Source: Cotesia glomerata
Lineage: Eukaryota > Arthropoda > Insecta > Hymenoptera > Braconidae
DNA: 64,000 nt
Reading direction: 5' to 3'
Assembly: GCF_020080835.1 (NCBI RefSeq)
Contig: NC_058166.1
Span: 13,727,043-13,791,042 of the forward strand
The notes beneath the pieces are model-generated. The model was not told where the DNA came from. It worked only from the letters and a program-made list of their open reading frames with translations, and searched no databases. The stretch's first letter is position 1, and each line of letters begins with the position of its first letter. Of this stretch, positions 50,035 through 60,558 are shown one piece after another. The position numbers and the translations under genes are program-made.

Positions 50035-50925
50035 CCGAGTAAAAACAGAATTTCGCCGCACCACCGCCGCAACACCACTGCACGGCTTTTTAAGCGCCGC
50101 ACCACCGCTGCACTACAGCCGTGACAATTTTGATTATTTTACAAGTGCCGCATCACCGCCGCACCACCGCCGTGACGAGTAAAGAATTTATCTATTCGCC
50201 GCACTACCGCCGCACCAGCGCCGTGACAAGTAAATAAATTTCTATTCGCCGCACCACCGCTGCACCACCGCCGCACCACAGCTGTGACGCGCCTGGGTAA
50301 AAATAAAATTATTAATTTTTACAAAAAAATAATAAATTTCGTTCGACCGCCGCACCACCGCTGCACCACCGCCGCACCATACCGCTCTTTGATGGTATAT
50401 ACATTGAAATAAAATATTTGTTGATCATTTAAATAGCTTAACTAAATTTTTTTAGTTAACTATGGCTTGCAGCGCAGTTGGTAATGTTCGAGACTTCCAT
50501 GCAGACGATCCAGGTTCGAATCCCATCACAGTTCAATTTTTAAAATTCTTTCACAGTATTTCGATAGGCGTACCGCTTCTGTGCAACCCAAGGACGAAAT
50601 TAAAAATCTTCATCAACAATACGACTAAAAAAATCAATAATTTCGCGGTACTTTTGCCTGATTTAAAAAAAATTTTTTTTTTTTTAATATTAGGCATTTG
50701 ATTAAAAGGAGGTTGATCAATAGGTCTTACATTAATATTTCTAGTCGCATTATTTATTAATTAATTATTGCGTGATAAATTAATTATGATACTATTTTTT
50801 GTGAAATTGTAGGTATGACTTAGGATTGGTGCGGCGATGCTAGGGGGAGTAAATTTTTAGCGTGCGGCGTAATAGTCCGCCAAACGGCGGTGGTGCAGCG
50901 GTGGTGCGGCGGTCGAACGAAAATT
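50035..50925. mobile_element. Foldback element with GC-rich minisatellite arms (family R)
   Basis: The left part (50,045-50,290) is a variable tandem array of CGCCGCACCACCGCTGCACC-type units, joined by CGTGACNAGTAAA spacers. The inverted pair is 50,336-50,375 (GTTCGACCGCCGCACCACCG) and 50,886-50,925 (its complement ending CGGTCGAACG). Between them lies a tRNA-like sequence. The whole is inserted in an H-like repeat, whose halves match to the left (GACATGTAGAAATG) and right (TTTCGGAACAAATTTGTCTG). The GC content contrasts sharply with all surroundings. Confidence 0.65.
50463..50531 (+). pseudogene. tRNA-derived sequence (SINE head or tRNA pseudogene)
   Basis: An A-box-like CAGCGCAGTTGGTAATG and a perfect B box GGTTCGAATCC are at tRNA-like spacing. 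The acceptor and anticodon stems do not close properly, so it is not a functional tRNA. It lies inside the GC-rich foldback. Confidence 0.6.
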
Positions 50926-51365
50926 CGAAAATAATATTTCGGAACAAATTTGTCTGTAAAAAAAAATTAAAAAATGATCAAGTGACTTTAATGTCAAGTT
51001 TGCTAACTTTAATGTCATTAAAAAAATGTATAGTGCTTGTTAACTTTAGTGTCATTAATCTTCATAATAAATTATAAGTTAAAAATTTTTAACTGGAAGA
51101 ATATAAAATTAACTACAAAATTATTTCAATATCTAGAATATTTTTCAACATTCATAATTACAACAATGCTTCAATATTCGTCCGACGACCATGCTTATCA
51201 TTTAGCAAAATGCGTCACATATCTAATAAACATTTAAAACCGCTGCAAAATTATCCAATTATCGATAACTTTCAGGTTTAACAAGTTATCTACTGACCAT
51301 GAAACAATTTACTTGTTTTTGTACTTCTAAGTTTCAAGTTATTTAGTTAGCAATAAAAATATACA

Positions 51366-52906
51366 ATGAGGCTCCATTTCTTCATATTCATTTGCGTTGT
51401 AAATTCAGTCTTCTCGGTAAGTAATTACAAAAATATTTCCATTAATTTTCAAGCTTCTAGATTTGATTCATTGAATTAATTCAGCGATTGCCAAATGAAG
51501 ACGACAAACATGGAATTGGAATTGTCCAACATGAAGAAACACCCTGTGGTATTGAAGCTTTAATCTACGGCGGGGTTGGGTATACAAACACCCGTCCAGG
51601 TCCATTGTTTGATGACGAGTATCTTCCGACATGTAGCTGCTACCAAAATTTATTCGAATCTCAGAGGCATTATATCTACGAGGACTTGAAACTCTATAAA
51701 GCCTCCAGTGGATCGGGTGGATACGGAGAGTTCGAAGGATTCGGCGGTGGCGATATTACGGTATTTCTTCTTAGATAAATTTCTTCATTTTTTTAGTTTA
51801 AACATAAAACAATAAAGTTAACTGACAGAAATTTTTTTATAATTTTATATTAATAAAATTATTATGAAAAAAATTTGATAAAAAAATTCCACATGTGAAA
51901 AGTAAAAAAGATTATTAGAAGAAATTTTTTAAGTATTTTTTTTTTTTTATTGTAATTGATTTGTTATAAAAATTGAAAATTGTCAGCTAACTTGAGTATT
52001 ATTTAAATACATATTTTTTTTTATTTCAATAGCTACCAGGAGTGAATTGTATCGATAATGACAGAAGACCGATCGTTGGACCTGAACGTTCTGGAATAAC
52101 TTACCAGGTAAATTTGAACAGAACTGTAATGACTGTGAAGGAAAACGAGTTCTTCACGGCTGGACCTGAAGGGAACAATAAAAATGGATATAATTATATT
52201 GAATTTTCTAAAACGGTAGACGAGGACAGCACCTTTAAGTTGGTAATTATTTAGTAATTTATTTATTTATTAGATTTATATGCCAAAAGGCTTAGCTGGA
52301 TGGCAATTATACAAAGATTAGATATAATTTATGAGTAATAACTAAATAGTGTAATTAAATAATAAAACAGAAACATTATAATACAATGCAATACAATAAA
52401 TTATATGAATTACATATGAGTAACTTCAAAAAAACCAAACTGAATAATTTAATAGGGTTACAAACTGCTTGATAGTTCAAGATTGAGGCGAAGAATTCAA
52501 ACGCTTTATTTTTTAAGCTCTCAAGGAAATAGGAGTTAATAACATCACTTGGTAGCCCTTGCCATAAGCGAATACTAGATACTAATTATAATTGTAATTA
52601 ATAACTGTAATAACATTCAAAGAATCCCTTAGTAAAAAAAAAAAAAATTTTTAAATCATTCATTTATTAAAATCATTAAAAAAAATTTGAAGCAATTCAG
52701 AATAATTTGAGTTGACTTCCATATAGATATACACTTTGCATGGATTAAATTATTTTTTTTTAACTTCCCGCTAAGAAAATTGAAAATTTTCAAAAATCGG
52801 GAAGTTATTGGTTTTACCCCGTTTTTCGAAAATCGAGTTTTCAACGGATATTGACGTTTTGAGGTCCTAGGAAGCCTCCCCGAATGTTTCCGCGGTGATG
52901 TCCGTA

Positions 52907-52960
<54 letters not shown>

Positions 52961-54642
52961 GCCGTATGTAAACCTCTCATAGCTTTTGAACGGCTCGACC
53001 GATTTCATCGCGGTTGGTGCCATTCGAAAGGGCTTGACCAAACTTAAATTTTGAATACAATTTGGACTGATTCGAACCGGTAGATTTTGAGAAATCTCAA
53101 AAAAACTACAACAAAAATTTTTTTGAAATGTGGTTTTTTTTTAATTACTTTTAAATGGCTTTACCGATCAATTCCAAAATCTAATCAGCTCTTAAGATCA
53201 AAAAATCACGTCGATCGCCACCCGTCCGGTCAATATCGGTTGATTCGTTCGTGAGATATCGTGAACGAAAGAAAACCGAAAAAAGTGTTATTTCGGAATA
53301 CCTCCAAAATTCCTTGCGCGATCAATTCAAAATTTGAGATTCTTTGTGAGGCTTGAAAAACTGCGTCAAATGCTGCCAATCGCGTGAAAATCGGTTCATT
53401 TATTCAAAAGTTATTGATGTTTGAAAATTCAAAAAATTGTGTTTTATTAAACTGCTATTAGAGTTTTGAGCTCGAAGAGCTCAAAATGACACAAAAATCA
53501 TATTTTTGAGCTCGACAAGCTCAAAAACGTAATTTGTAATTTTGAGCGCTTAAGTACAAAATGAGCGGGAAGTTGCAGGGATGGCCTTTAGGGTCAACCG
53601 TCATCCTAATTTTTTTTTTATAAGTAGATTCAGATCGAAGATGAGCTAAATCGGTCGATTAGTTTAGAAATGACAGCAAGTGAAAAATTTTCAAAAATCG
53701 CAAAAATTTTCACTTCTACTGTTTTTCCGGGCAATAATCATTGAACACGATATCCTATCATATTTTTGTAAATTACATCTAGAAGCTTGATAAATAAGCT
53801 TTAATTTGCATGCTTCTTTTTTAAATTAAATAGTTTAAAATAAAAAAAAATTGAATTTTTCAAAATTCTCAAAAATCGGTACTTTGACTGTTTCTTTGCA
53901 AAATAACTGTTGAATGCAATAACTTGTAAAATTTTTGTATATTATATCTGAAAGCTTAATAAATTAGCTTTAATTTGCATATCTAACCATCGGTCTGAGC
54001 CAAAAATTACCTACTATATTCGTCTATTTAATGGAATTTCATGCTTGCATTCGTTCTGGAAATGATTATTTTCGTCATATTGAAATATACAGCGATCAAA
54101 ATTGTGGTCTTCATTGATTACTAATTACTTTAGATGTACACTTGCTAATTTAGTATTTGTACGAAGTACTTAAAATAATCACATGTTTATTTCATAATTT
54201 TATTTTTCTCAATAGGGTAAAGTATTTCTGAAAAACGGAAAGAAATTAGTTTTCGATTCATCAGATCAAGTTGACCAGGATAGCATGAAAGATATTTGTG
54301 AAAAACACACACCAAGGTCCATTGAAGATAATTTGATGAAAATATTGAGAGCTGGTATTTTTAATGACACCGAGTGTCCAATAACGGAGGTGATTATTTT
54401 CTTCCATTAAATTTTAATAGCCAATATTTTAGAACTGAAATTGTTTTTTGTTTTTTCAGGGATCAAATTTCACTACGCCGAATAGTATAGACCCGTTTTT
54501 AATGACATTCAATCAAAAAATGCATTGCGGGTATTACTTACTTAATTATCAAATAGACACACCAGATACTGATGACGCGTTGGCTCTTTATTACATATTT
54601 GAAATAAAAGAGAACGAGGATTGTATTAAAGATGAAAAATGA
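51366..54642 (+). CDS. Unrecognised secreted eight-cysteine protein
   Basis: Five exons (51,366-51,416; 51,485-51,760; 52,033-52,242; 54,216-54,389; 54,460-54,642), all introns phase 0 with GT-AG sites, give 297 residues. Exon 1 is a signal peptide (MRLHFFIFICVVNSVFS). The mature part has eight cysteines (TPCG, PTCSC, VNCI, DICE, TECP, MHCG, EDCI) and three N-glycosylation motifs (NRT, NDT, NFT). A glycine-rich linker (SGSGGYGEFEGFGGG) lies at the end of exon 2. There is no membrane segment or lipid-anchor signal, so it should be secreted. I do not recognise the fold or family. In a parasitoid, a haemolymph, venom or reproductive-fluid protein would be plausible, but that is speculation. AATAAA at 54,682-54,687 lies 40 bases after the stop. 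Intron 3 holds LINE and family-A insertions. Confidence 0.75.
52258..52590 (-). pseudogene. LINE 3' end remnant in intron 3
   Basis: On the minus strand one frame reads RLWQGLPSDVINSYFLESLK, the usual C-terminal block of LINE ORF2 proteins (LWxxLPxdvxxs.s.esFK). An AT-rich 3'UTR follows, ending in ATAAATAAATAAAT. It is 5'-truncated and inserted into the secreted-protein gene. Confidence 0.55.
52761..53610. mobile_element. Family A element, copy 3, in intron 3
   Basis: TAACTTCCCGCTAAGAAAAT ... GGCGTCTAT-type centre with (GT)n at 52,912-52,953, then GGGAAGTTGCAGGGATGGCC and CATCCTAATTTTTTTT. Full-length by comparison with the other copies. Confidence 0.75.
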
Positions 54643-54681
54643 AATCATTTATAATATCATTTTTAACTAATAATTTATGAG

Positions 54682-54687
54682 AATAAA
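54682..54687 (+). terminator. Polyadenylation signal of the secreted-protein gene
   Basis: AATAAA 40 bases downstream of the TGA stop, in a T-rich context. Confidence 0.55.
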
Positions 54688-55342
54688 AAATTTGTCTTGT
54701 AGAAATTGTGAAAAAAATAGGAAAGCTTACTTTGAATAATTTGTTAGTACTGATTTATTTGATATCATTGTTGTCAGTATATACTAAAGTTTTTTATTGT
54801 AATTGAATTTTTTTATTGTAATTGATTTGTTAGAAAAATTAACAAAATTAACAGCTGTCAGATAACTTCAGTATAAAATTTATTTGTTGAAAAAATATTA
54901 ATTTTTTTGGGTTTTGATTTTCATTTTTGTAGTGGAATAAATATAAAATATAATGACACTGAAATTATCAGACACTTGATATTTTTTTAGTATTTTTGAA
55001 AAATAATCTAAGTACAGAAAAAATTATTTTTAAAAAATCTTGTTTATTATTTTTTAGAGAAAAATTCTAAAAATTATCATATGCCCCTTAATTTTAGTAT
55101 CATAAAATATACCTATATTATCGATGAAAAAGTTGCATGAATATTAAATTAGCCGTCATCTGAAAATATTAGTAATTTTTAACTTCCCACTAAGAAAATC
55201 TCAGATTTTCAAAAATCGGAAAGTTATTGGTTTTACCCCGTTTTACAAAAATCGAGTTTTCATCAGATCTCGACGTTTGAGGGTCACAGGAAGCTTCCCT
55301 GACTATCCCCGTGAGGGTGTCACTATGTCTGTATGTGTGTGT

Positions 55343-55390
<48 letters not shown>

Positions 55391-55393
<3 letters not shown>

Positions 55394-56950
55394 TTGTTTT
55401 TTTTTTTTTTTAAGGGGGGGGAATCCTTTTTACGGATTCTAGGCATAGTTGTTTGGCCTGGATATGTGGCGACTCGACGCAGTGTCATACTAAAACTCGA
55501 CGCTAGAGCCCCTACCCACTAAACCCTAAACCCCTTTTCCTCTTTCCCCTAATCCCTCATGGAAACCGCCGTTAGGCATTACTTCGTGAGGGGAGGATCT
55601 AGCTACTGCTCTTTCTTCTGGTAGCTAAGGTGTTATTTTACCTTTCTTCTAGTTGTTGTCATTTGCTCTTCTTCTTTCGATGGAACGCAAGTCTATAAGG
55701 ACTTCTGTTGCAAATGTGCTGATGGCGTTCCAGGAGGCTCTTGATGACAACATTGCTTCTACTATTGTCTCTGGTTGGATTTTCTTCTTTAGGATCATCT
55801 CCAGCTCATCTCGCTGTGGGTAAAATCGTGGGCACTCAAAGAAAACGTGCTCCGCGTCTTCATTGATTCCTGGGCAGGACGGGCACTCCGGTGAATCATC
55901 ATGCTTGAAGCGGTGAAGATACGTCCGAAAACATCCATGTCCTGACAACAACTGCGTCAGATAGTAATTGACCTCGCCATGACTTCGGTTTAGCCAAACG
56001 TCGATCTTCGGTATGAGACGGTGTGTCCATCTCCCTGTTGTCGCGGCGTCCCACTGCGATTGCCATCGTGCGATGCTGTTCTGCCGTTCTTCAGCTCTGA
56101 GTTCCTCGGCACTTTGTGTGGTTGTCCTCTTTCGTTGGTAAAGGTTCCGTCTTTCCTCAGCTAGGACTCTGAGCGGCAAAGTTCCGGAAATGACACACAC
56201 TGCTTCCTCTGATATTGTTCGAAAGGCGCTTGCAACTCGTAGGGCACTCATACGATATATTGGTCCAGCTTTTCTCCATGAATCTTGCACCTCTAGTGCG
56301 TCAGCCCAAATGGATATTCCGTAGGTGAGCACCGATGTGACTACTGATGACAATAGTAGCCTCCTGCTCTGCTTTGGGCCTCCGACGTTCGGCATCAATC
56401 GTGCGAAACTAGCTCTCACTACTGACGCTTTCGTACAGACGTGTTCCACTTGCTGCTTGAAGTTGAGTCGGGCATCAAGCATCACTCCCAGATATCGTAT
56501 ATGAGGTTGTGATGTGATTTCTCGGTCACCGACTTTTAGCTTAATTGTTTCAACTTCTTTTCGGCTGGTAATAAGCACTGCTTCGGTCTTCTGCTTGGCC
56601 AGTTGTAGGTTCACTGTATCCATCCACTGGTTGATCTTCTCAAAAGTGATGTCAAACAGATGTTGAATCTCGTCGAGGTGTTTGGCGACGATCACTGCGG
56701 CAACATCATCCGCATACGCTACCAGTTTGACACATCTTGGAAGCTTCAGTCTCAGAAGCCCGTCATACATGATATTCCACAGAAGTGGACCAAGAACAGA
56801 GCCCTGTGGCACACCACCGGTTATATCATACTCTTTCGGACCATTCTTTGTATCGTATTTCAGCACTCTATCTGTAAAATAGCTAATCACTAGTCTGTGG
56901 AGATATGTTGGCACGTTCTTCTCGTCGAGAGCTTGCATGATGCAGTCCCA

Positions 56951-56951
<1 letters not shown>
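55391..56951 (-). mobile_element. 5'-truncated R1-clade non-LTR retrotransposon in a (GT)n tract
   Basis: The element lies on the minus strand. Its 3' poly(A) is the T run at about 55,396-55,411. A 3'UTR of about 250 bp and an open ORF2 tail precede it. The 5' end is abrupt at 56,951, where (GT)n resumes. It is flanked on both sides by (GT)n belonging to the same host repeat. It is much less AT-rich than its surroundings, consistent with a young insertion. Some R1-clade families (Waldo, Mino) are known to target AC-type microsatellites. Confidence 0.85.
55649..56950 (-). CDS. Partial ORF2: reverse transcriptase C-terminal half and zinc knuckle
   Basis: About 433 codons without stop or frameshift. 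The protein retains GGVPQGSVLGPLLWNIMYDG (RT domain 4) and LVAYADDVAAVI (catalytic YADD), then the thumb (IRYLGVMLDARLNF). The RT C-terminal region follows, with RRLLLSSVVTSVLTYGISIW and the knuckle CPSCPGINEDAEHVFFEC (CX2CX8HX4C) typical of the R1 clade. The endonuclease, ORF1 and the first RT motifs are missing through 5' truncation. Reading can continue upstream through (CA)n as poly-HT, but that is host repeat, not element. It cannot be autonomous. Confidence 0.85.
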   Translation of the reverse strand, partial: WDCIMQALDEKNVPTYLHRLVISYFTDRVLKYDTKNGPKEYDITGGVPQGSVLGPLLWNIMYDGLLRLKLPRCVKLVAYADDVAAVIVAKHLDEIQHLFDITFEKINQWMDTVNLQLAKQKTEAVLITSRKEVETIKLKVGDREITSQPHIRYLGVMLDARLNFKQQVEHVCTKASVVRASFARLMPNVGGPKQSRRLLLSSVVTSVLTYGISIWADALEVQDSWRKAGPIYRMSALRVASAFRTISEEAVCVISGTLPLRVLAEERRNLYQRKRTTTQSAEELRAEERQNSIARWQSQWDAATTGRWTHRLIPKIDVWLNRSHGEVNYYLTQLLSGHGCFRTYLHRFKHDDSPECPSCPGINEDAEHVFFECPRFYPQRDELEMILKKKIQPETIVEAMLSSRASWNAISTFATEVLIDLRSIERRRANDNN

Positions 56952-57001
<50 letters not shown>

Positions 57002-57763
57002 CCTCTCATAACTTGTGAATGGCTTGACCGATTCGATCGCGGTTGGCGCCATTCGAAAGGGCTTGTCTAAACTTAGATTTTGGATACAATTTGAATTGAT
57101 TCGGACCGATAGATTTCGGAAAATCTAAAAAAACTGTAAAAAAAAATTTTTTTAAAAGTAGTTTTTTTGGAATAACTTTCGAACGGCTTCATCGATCAAC
57201 TCCAAAAACTAATCAGCTCTTAACCTTGAAAAACCACGTCGATCGCCGCTAATCCGGTCAAAATCGGTTAATTCGTTCGAGAGATATCGTGCAGGAAATA
57301 AAACCCAAAAAAGTGTTTTTTCGGAATTACTCCGAAATTTCTAGTTTGATCAATATAAACTTAGAAATTTTTCATAAGGCTTAAAAAACTGCGTCGAATG
57401 CCGCCAACCGCGTGAAAATCGGTTCATTCATTCAAAAGTTATTGCGATTTGAAAACTCAAAAAATAGTGTTTTATCACCTTCTATCAAACTTTTGAGCTT
57501 GAAGAGCTTAAAAGCATAGAAAAGTTATCTTTTTGAGCTCAGAGAGCCTAAAATTAGATATAAATTGTATTTTTGAGCTCGAAGAGTTCAAAAACGTCGT
57601 AAATGCAATTTTACGCGCCCAGGTATGGAATTAGCGAGAAGTTGCAGGGATGGCCTTCAGGGTCAACCATTTTCCTAATTTTTTTTATTGAAAAAATTTT
57701 TACAAAAAAATAAAAAAAACTTTCCATTTGTAAAAAACTTGAAAAATTATAAGCGCAATTTTA

Positions 57764-58334
57764 GCCAGCATCTGTAAGTGGCAGAGATAGCCGGGCGGCA
57801 CACGTCTGACTTGGGCGATCACACATTTAAGCAACAACTTGAATGGGTGACCACTCTAGTCAGCGTTGGCTAGAGCGCGAGGGATCTCTGCACACTAGGA
57901 GAGGGACCTAATGCTCCAGTGGTCGATAGAGAAGAGTTTCTTATCAATCACTGTAGACTTAACCCAGCTCCGACTGTACTAACATGGGTTTTCTCTGTGG
58001 TTTTCCCATGTGTTACTGTTCCAATAGCCGAGTGGTGAGGATCAGGGCAAATGCGGTACAGAAGGCACAAGTTGGTCCACAGCCGCAATGATAAGGCAGA
58101 GTTAACTAAGCAGAATGATAAGGCTTAGGGTGTAAAAGGGCGTTATTACGCCTGTACACTAGAAATCCGTATACAGTCAACGCTCTTTGTATTTGACTTG
58201 CCCGTACAGGACCATTCTCTGTATTTGACTCGTCCTTGTCCATAAGAGCTGTGTAAAATCGTACGATTTGACGTCAAATACAGAGGAAGAATGTGGTCAA
58301 ATACAGAGAGGTCCAATACAGAGAGCGTCTACTG

Positions 58335-58423
<89 letters not shown>
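57764..58423 (+). mobile_element. SINE-like element with 5S-like head and (TA)n tail
   Basis: It is flanked by a 15-bp duplication, ATAAGCGCAATTTTA (57,749-57,763 and 58,424-58,438), which is single in the intact MITE near 44,263. The head includes GGGCGATCACACATTTAAGC and GAATGGGTGACCACTC, resembling 5S rRNA (A box/intermediate element and C box). The middle is unassigned (GATAAGGCTTAGGGTGTAAA). The tail is (TA)n at 58,336-58,423. A mariner-type MITE sits near its 3' end. A target duplication of this length plus a simple tail indicates target-primed retrotransposition. Confidence 0.6.
58174..58334. mobile_element. Mariner-type MITE, family E copy 3
   Basis: CAGTCAACGCTCTTTGTATT ... AATACAGAGAGCGTCTACTG with TA at both flanks. 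It matches 6478-6643 with a few changes, including a short insertion at the central GTACGATTTGACGTC. It is nested in the SINE-like element. Confidence 0.8.

Positions 58424-58426
<3 letters not shown>
58336..58426. repeat. (TA)n microsatellite, ~90 bp
   Basis: A pure alternating TA run, serving as the tail of the SINE-like element and directly after the mariner-type MITE. Confidence 0.9.
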
Positions 58427-58428
<2 letters not shown>

Positions 58429-58558
58429 CGCAATTTTAAAAAAATATTATTTAGTTCTAATTTAATAATTAAAAAAAACTCAAAAAATTAAAAATGTCGT
58501 CTAACTTTGGTATTATAAAAATTGCATACTTCTTGATAAATTATAACCTAATAAATAA

Positions 58559-58936
58559 TAGTTTAAAAAACTAAAAACACGCTTTTTATAGAAAACCAAA
58601 CTAAAAATAGAAAATAAATTTAAATTAAGAATAGTGTTAAAAATTTCAATAAATATAAATTAATAATAGTGTAAATAAAAAAAATGTATTTTATTTTAAA
58701 AAAGCGTGAGGTGCATGGTGTCAATAGTTATAAATATTTTATTGACAGATATGAGTAGAGTGATTATCATTTTGATAATATCTTAAAAAGCACCCCACGC
58801 TTTTTTTAAAATAAAATACATTTTTATACTATTATTAATTTATATTTATTGAAATTTTAACACTATTCTTAATTTAAATTTATTTTCTATTTTTAGTTTG
58901 GTTTTCTATAAAAAAGCGTGTTTTAGTTTTTAAACT
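58559..58936. mobile_element. Foldback MITE, ~150-bp arms
   Basis: Arms 58,559-58,714 and 58,790-58,936 (TAGTTTAAAAAACTAAAAAC ... GTTTTAGTTTTTAAACTA), with AAAAGCGTG marking the inner and outer ends. An extra partial end (AAAGCGTGATTTTTTAG) at about 58,965-59,000 suggests a second, overlapping copy. It does not code. Confidence 0.7.
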
Positions 58937-59023
58937 AGTATTTATTTTACTGGTTTGGTTTATTTATAAAAGCGTGATTTTTTAGTTTTTTTAAACTATT
59001 ATTTGTTGATTATCAAAAATATT

Positions 59024-59083
59024 CAGGCGCGCAAATTACCCACGGAGAGTTACATACTGACATACTGACATACAAGTGAAGCT
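59024..59083 (+). pseudogene. Short 18S rRNA-like fragment (duplicate)
   Basis: CAGGCGCGCAAATTACCCAC (59,024-59,043) is identical to a universal 18S rRNA stretch. GGAGAGTTAC...GACATACAAGTGAAGCTAAT follows and repeats at 59,182-59,243. Confidence 0.65.
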
Positions 59084-59116
59084 AATAAAAAATAATTATT
59101 TATAAATATTATAAAT

Positions 59117-59203
59117 ACGGGGAATCAGAGTTCGATTTCGGAGAGCGAGCCTGAGAAACGGCTACCAGAACCAAGGACGGCCGCCGGCGCGCAGATTACC
59201 CAC
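59117..59203 (+). pseudogene. 18S rRNA-derived fragment, 87 bp
   Basis: ACGGGGAATCAGAG through GCGCAGATTACCCAC is colinear with a conserved 5' domain segment of eukaryotic 18S rRNA, with no gap. I count nine substitutions by memory alignment (about 90% identity). It is isolated from any rDNA unit, so it is a relic. The 3' part is duplicated (59,024-59,083 versus 59,182-59,243). Confidence 0.75.
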
Positions 59204-59249
59204 GGAGAGTTACTGACAAACTGACATACAAGTGAAGCTAATATAAAGC

Positions 59250-60558
59250 GTGTAAAAAGAATTTTGTTGTGATTAAAGTAATTAATTTTTGTGAAAAAAA
59301 TAAATTTATAAATGAAAAAATACTTTATGTGCTGTAATTTTTTAAATCAAACAAAAAATAGTTTTAAAAAGTGTTTTTAGAAAACAGAAAATTTCAATAT
59401 TATTTAATTCCAACTAATATTTATCATCTTCCGCCGAAAATTACAATTATTAACTGATTACCTAAAAAAAAAATTAAAAAAAAAGTGTATTTAAAAATGC
59501 CGCTACCGACGAAACAGCAGCACATGCGCGTAGGATACAATCATAAAAATTAATGTACTTTTTCTTCCCTAACCATACATACATACCGTATAATAGTCTT
59601 TTGGTTTTACCTTCGAATCATACCCACCAGAAAGTTAACAAATAAATATTCCAGTGACTAAGTAACGAGACATAATTCAATAAACCCACCTGTAAACAAA
59701 GGTACAGTATAAAAAGTAATTAATTTTACCAAAAAAGACCAGCATCCACCTAGTAGGTTCTCGAAATCTCATCGGCTCTCATTTCGCTTTTTCATCTACG
59801 TGCTCATCTTATTATACAGGATCTCCAGCAATACACACATAAATTCATCTGATTATTATAATATTATTATTTCTCGCTTTGACTTAATAAATTATCGGTG
59901 ATAAATTTAGTAACCTTCTGTTCTTAAAAAATAAATAAAATAAATAGAAAAATATTAATTAAAAAAAAAAAATAAATAAAATAGAAAAGAAGAATTTTGT
60001 CAGAGTAAAAAAAATAATAACAAGCACAAGTGTATTATCACTTATCGGATGTTGGTGTGTATCATACTCTTTAACATGCACCAATACTTGAGGAGCTTTC
60101 TTTAAACAGTAGTGTTCGTACGGGGGCCAGGTCGGCCATTATTTTTCGTGTCTACATATCCACGAGTTGTAGTAATATAGTAATATAGTTTCAACTGCGC
60201 GCGTTACTCAATTATTAAATAACACCCATTATTAAAATATTAAAATATTTACTATTTAGTCAACAACTATAAATACAACAAAACAATTGTCCAAAATATA
60301 AATCTATATTGTTTAATGTAATGAAACTAAAAGTTCAATCAGTATATAGTGCTTACTAGGAGGTAGATGATATCGGTAAGATTATCACTTAACATTTTAA
60401 TTAATTTGATGATGGAAACAAACGACTACTGTTTACGCCCATTTCACATACAGTTACATCTACATGCTCATGTTATTTTAATATTAACACTGTATTATTA
60501 CTTCCTTGTATTTAAATTACTCTATAAATATAATTAATAAATTTTGTTTATAAATTAG
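59250..60558 (+). other. Upstream region of the GRK gene
   Basis: AT-rich with a less AT-rich island at about 60,110-60,210 (GGGGGCCAGGTCGGCC), a possible promoter or leader exon. No coding exon is apparent. Confidence 0.4.

Larger units (their letters stand above)
55181..57682. mobile_element. Family A element, copy 4, interrupted inside its (GT)n
   Basis: The left part is 55,181-55,390 (AACTTCCCACTAAGAAAATC ... (GT)n). The right part is 56,952-57,682 ((GT)n, then ACCTCTCATAACTTGTGAAT ... TTCCTAATTTTTTTT). Removing the R1-like insert restores the family-A order seen in the other copies. Confidence 0.8.
55146..58516. mobile_element. AT-rich MITE (family H) split by nested insertions
   Basis: Three pieces align with the intact copy at 44,155-44,320: 55,146-55,180 (AAATTAGCCGTCATCTGAAA), 57,683-57,763 (through ATAAGCGCAATTTTA) and 58,439-58,516 (ending AAAATGTCGTCTAACTTT). 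The gaps are occupied by a family-A element and a SINE-like element. Confidence 0.7.

Noticed and set aside
50463..50531. A functional tRNA gene
   Set aside because: The boxes are present but the stems do not close, and no sensible anticodon arm forms.
56951..57052. N-terminal extension of the retrotransposon protein (MAPTAIESVKPFTSYERF then poly-HT)
   Set aside because: This part is host family-A sequence plus (CA)n that happens to stay in frame; the element starts at about 56,951.
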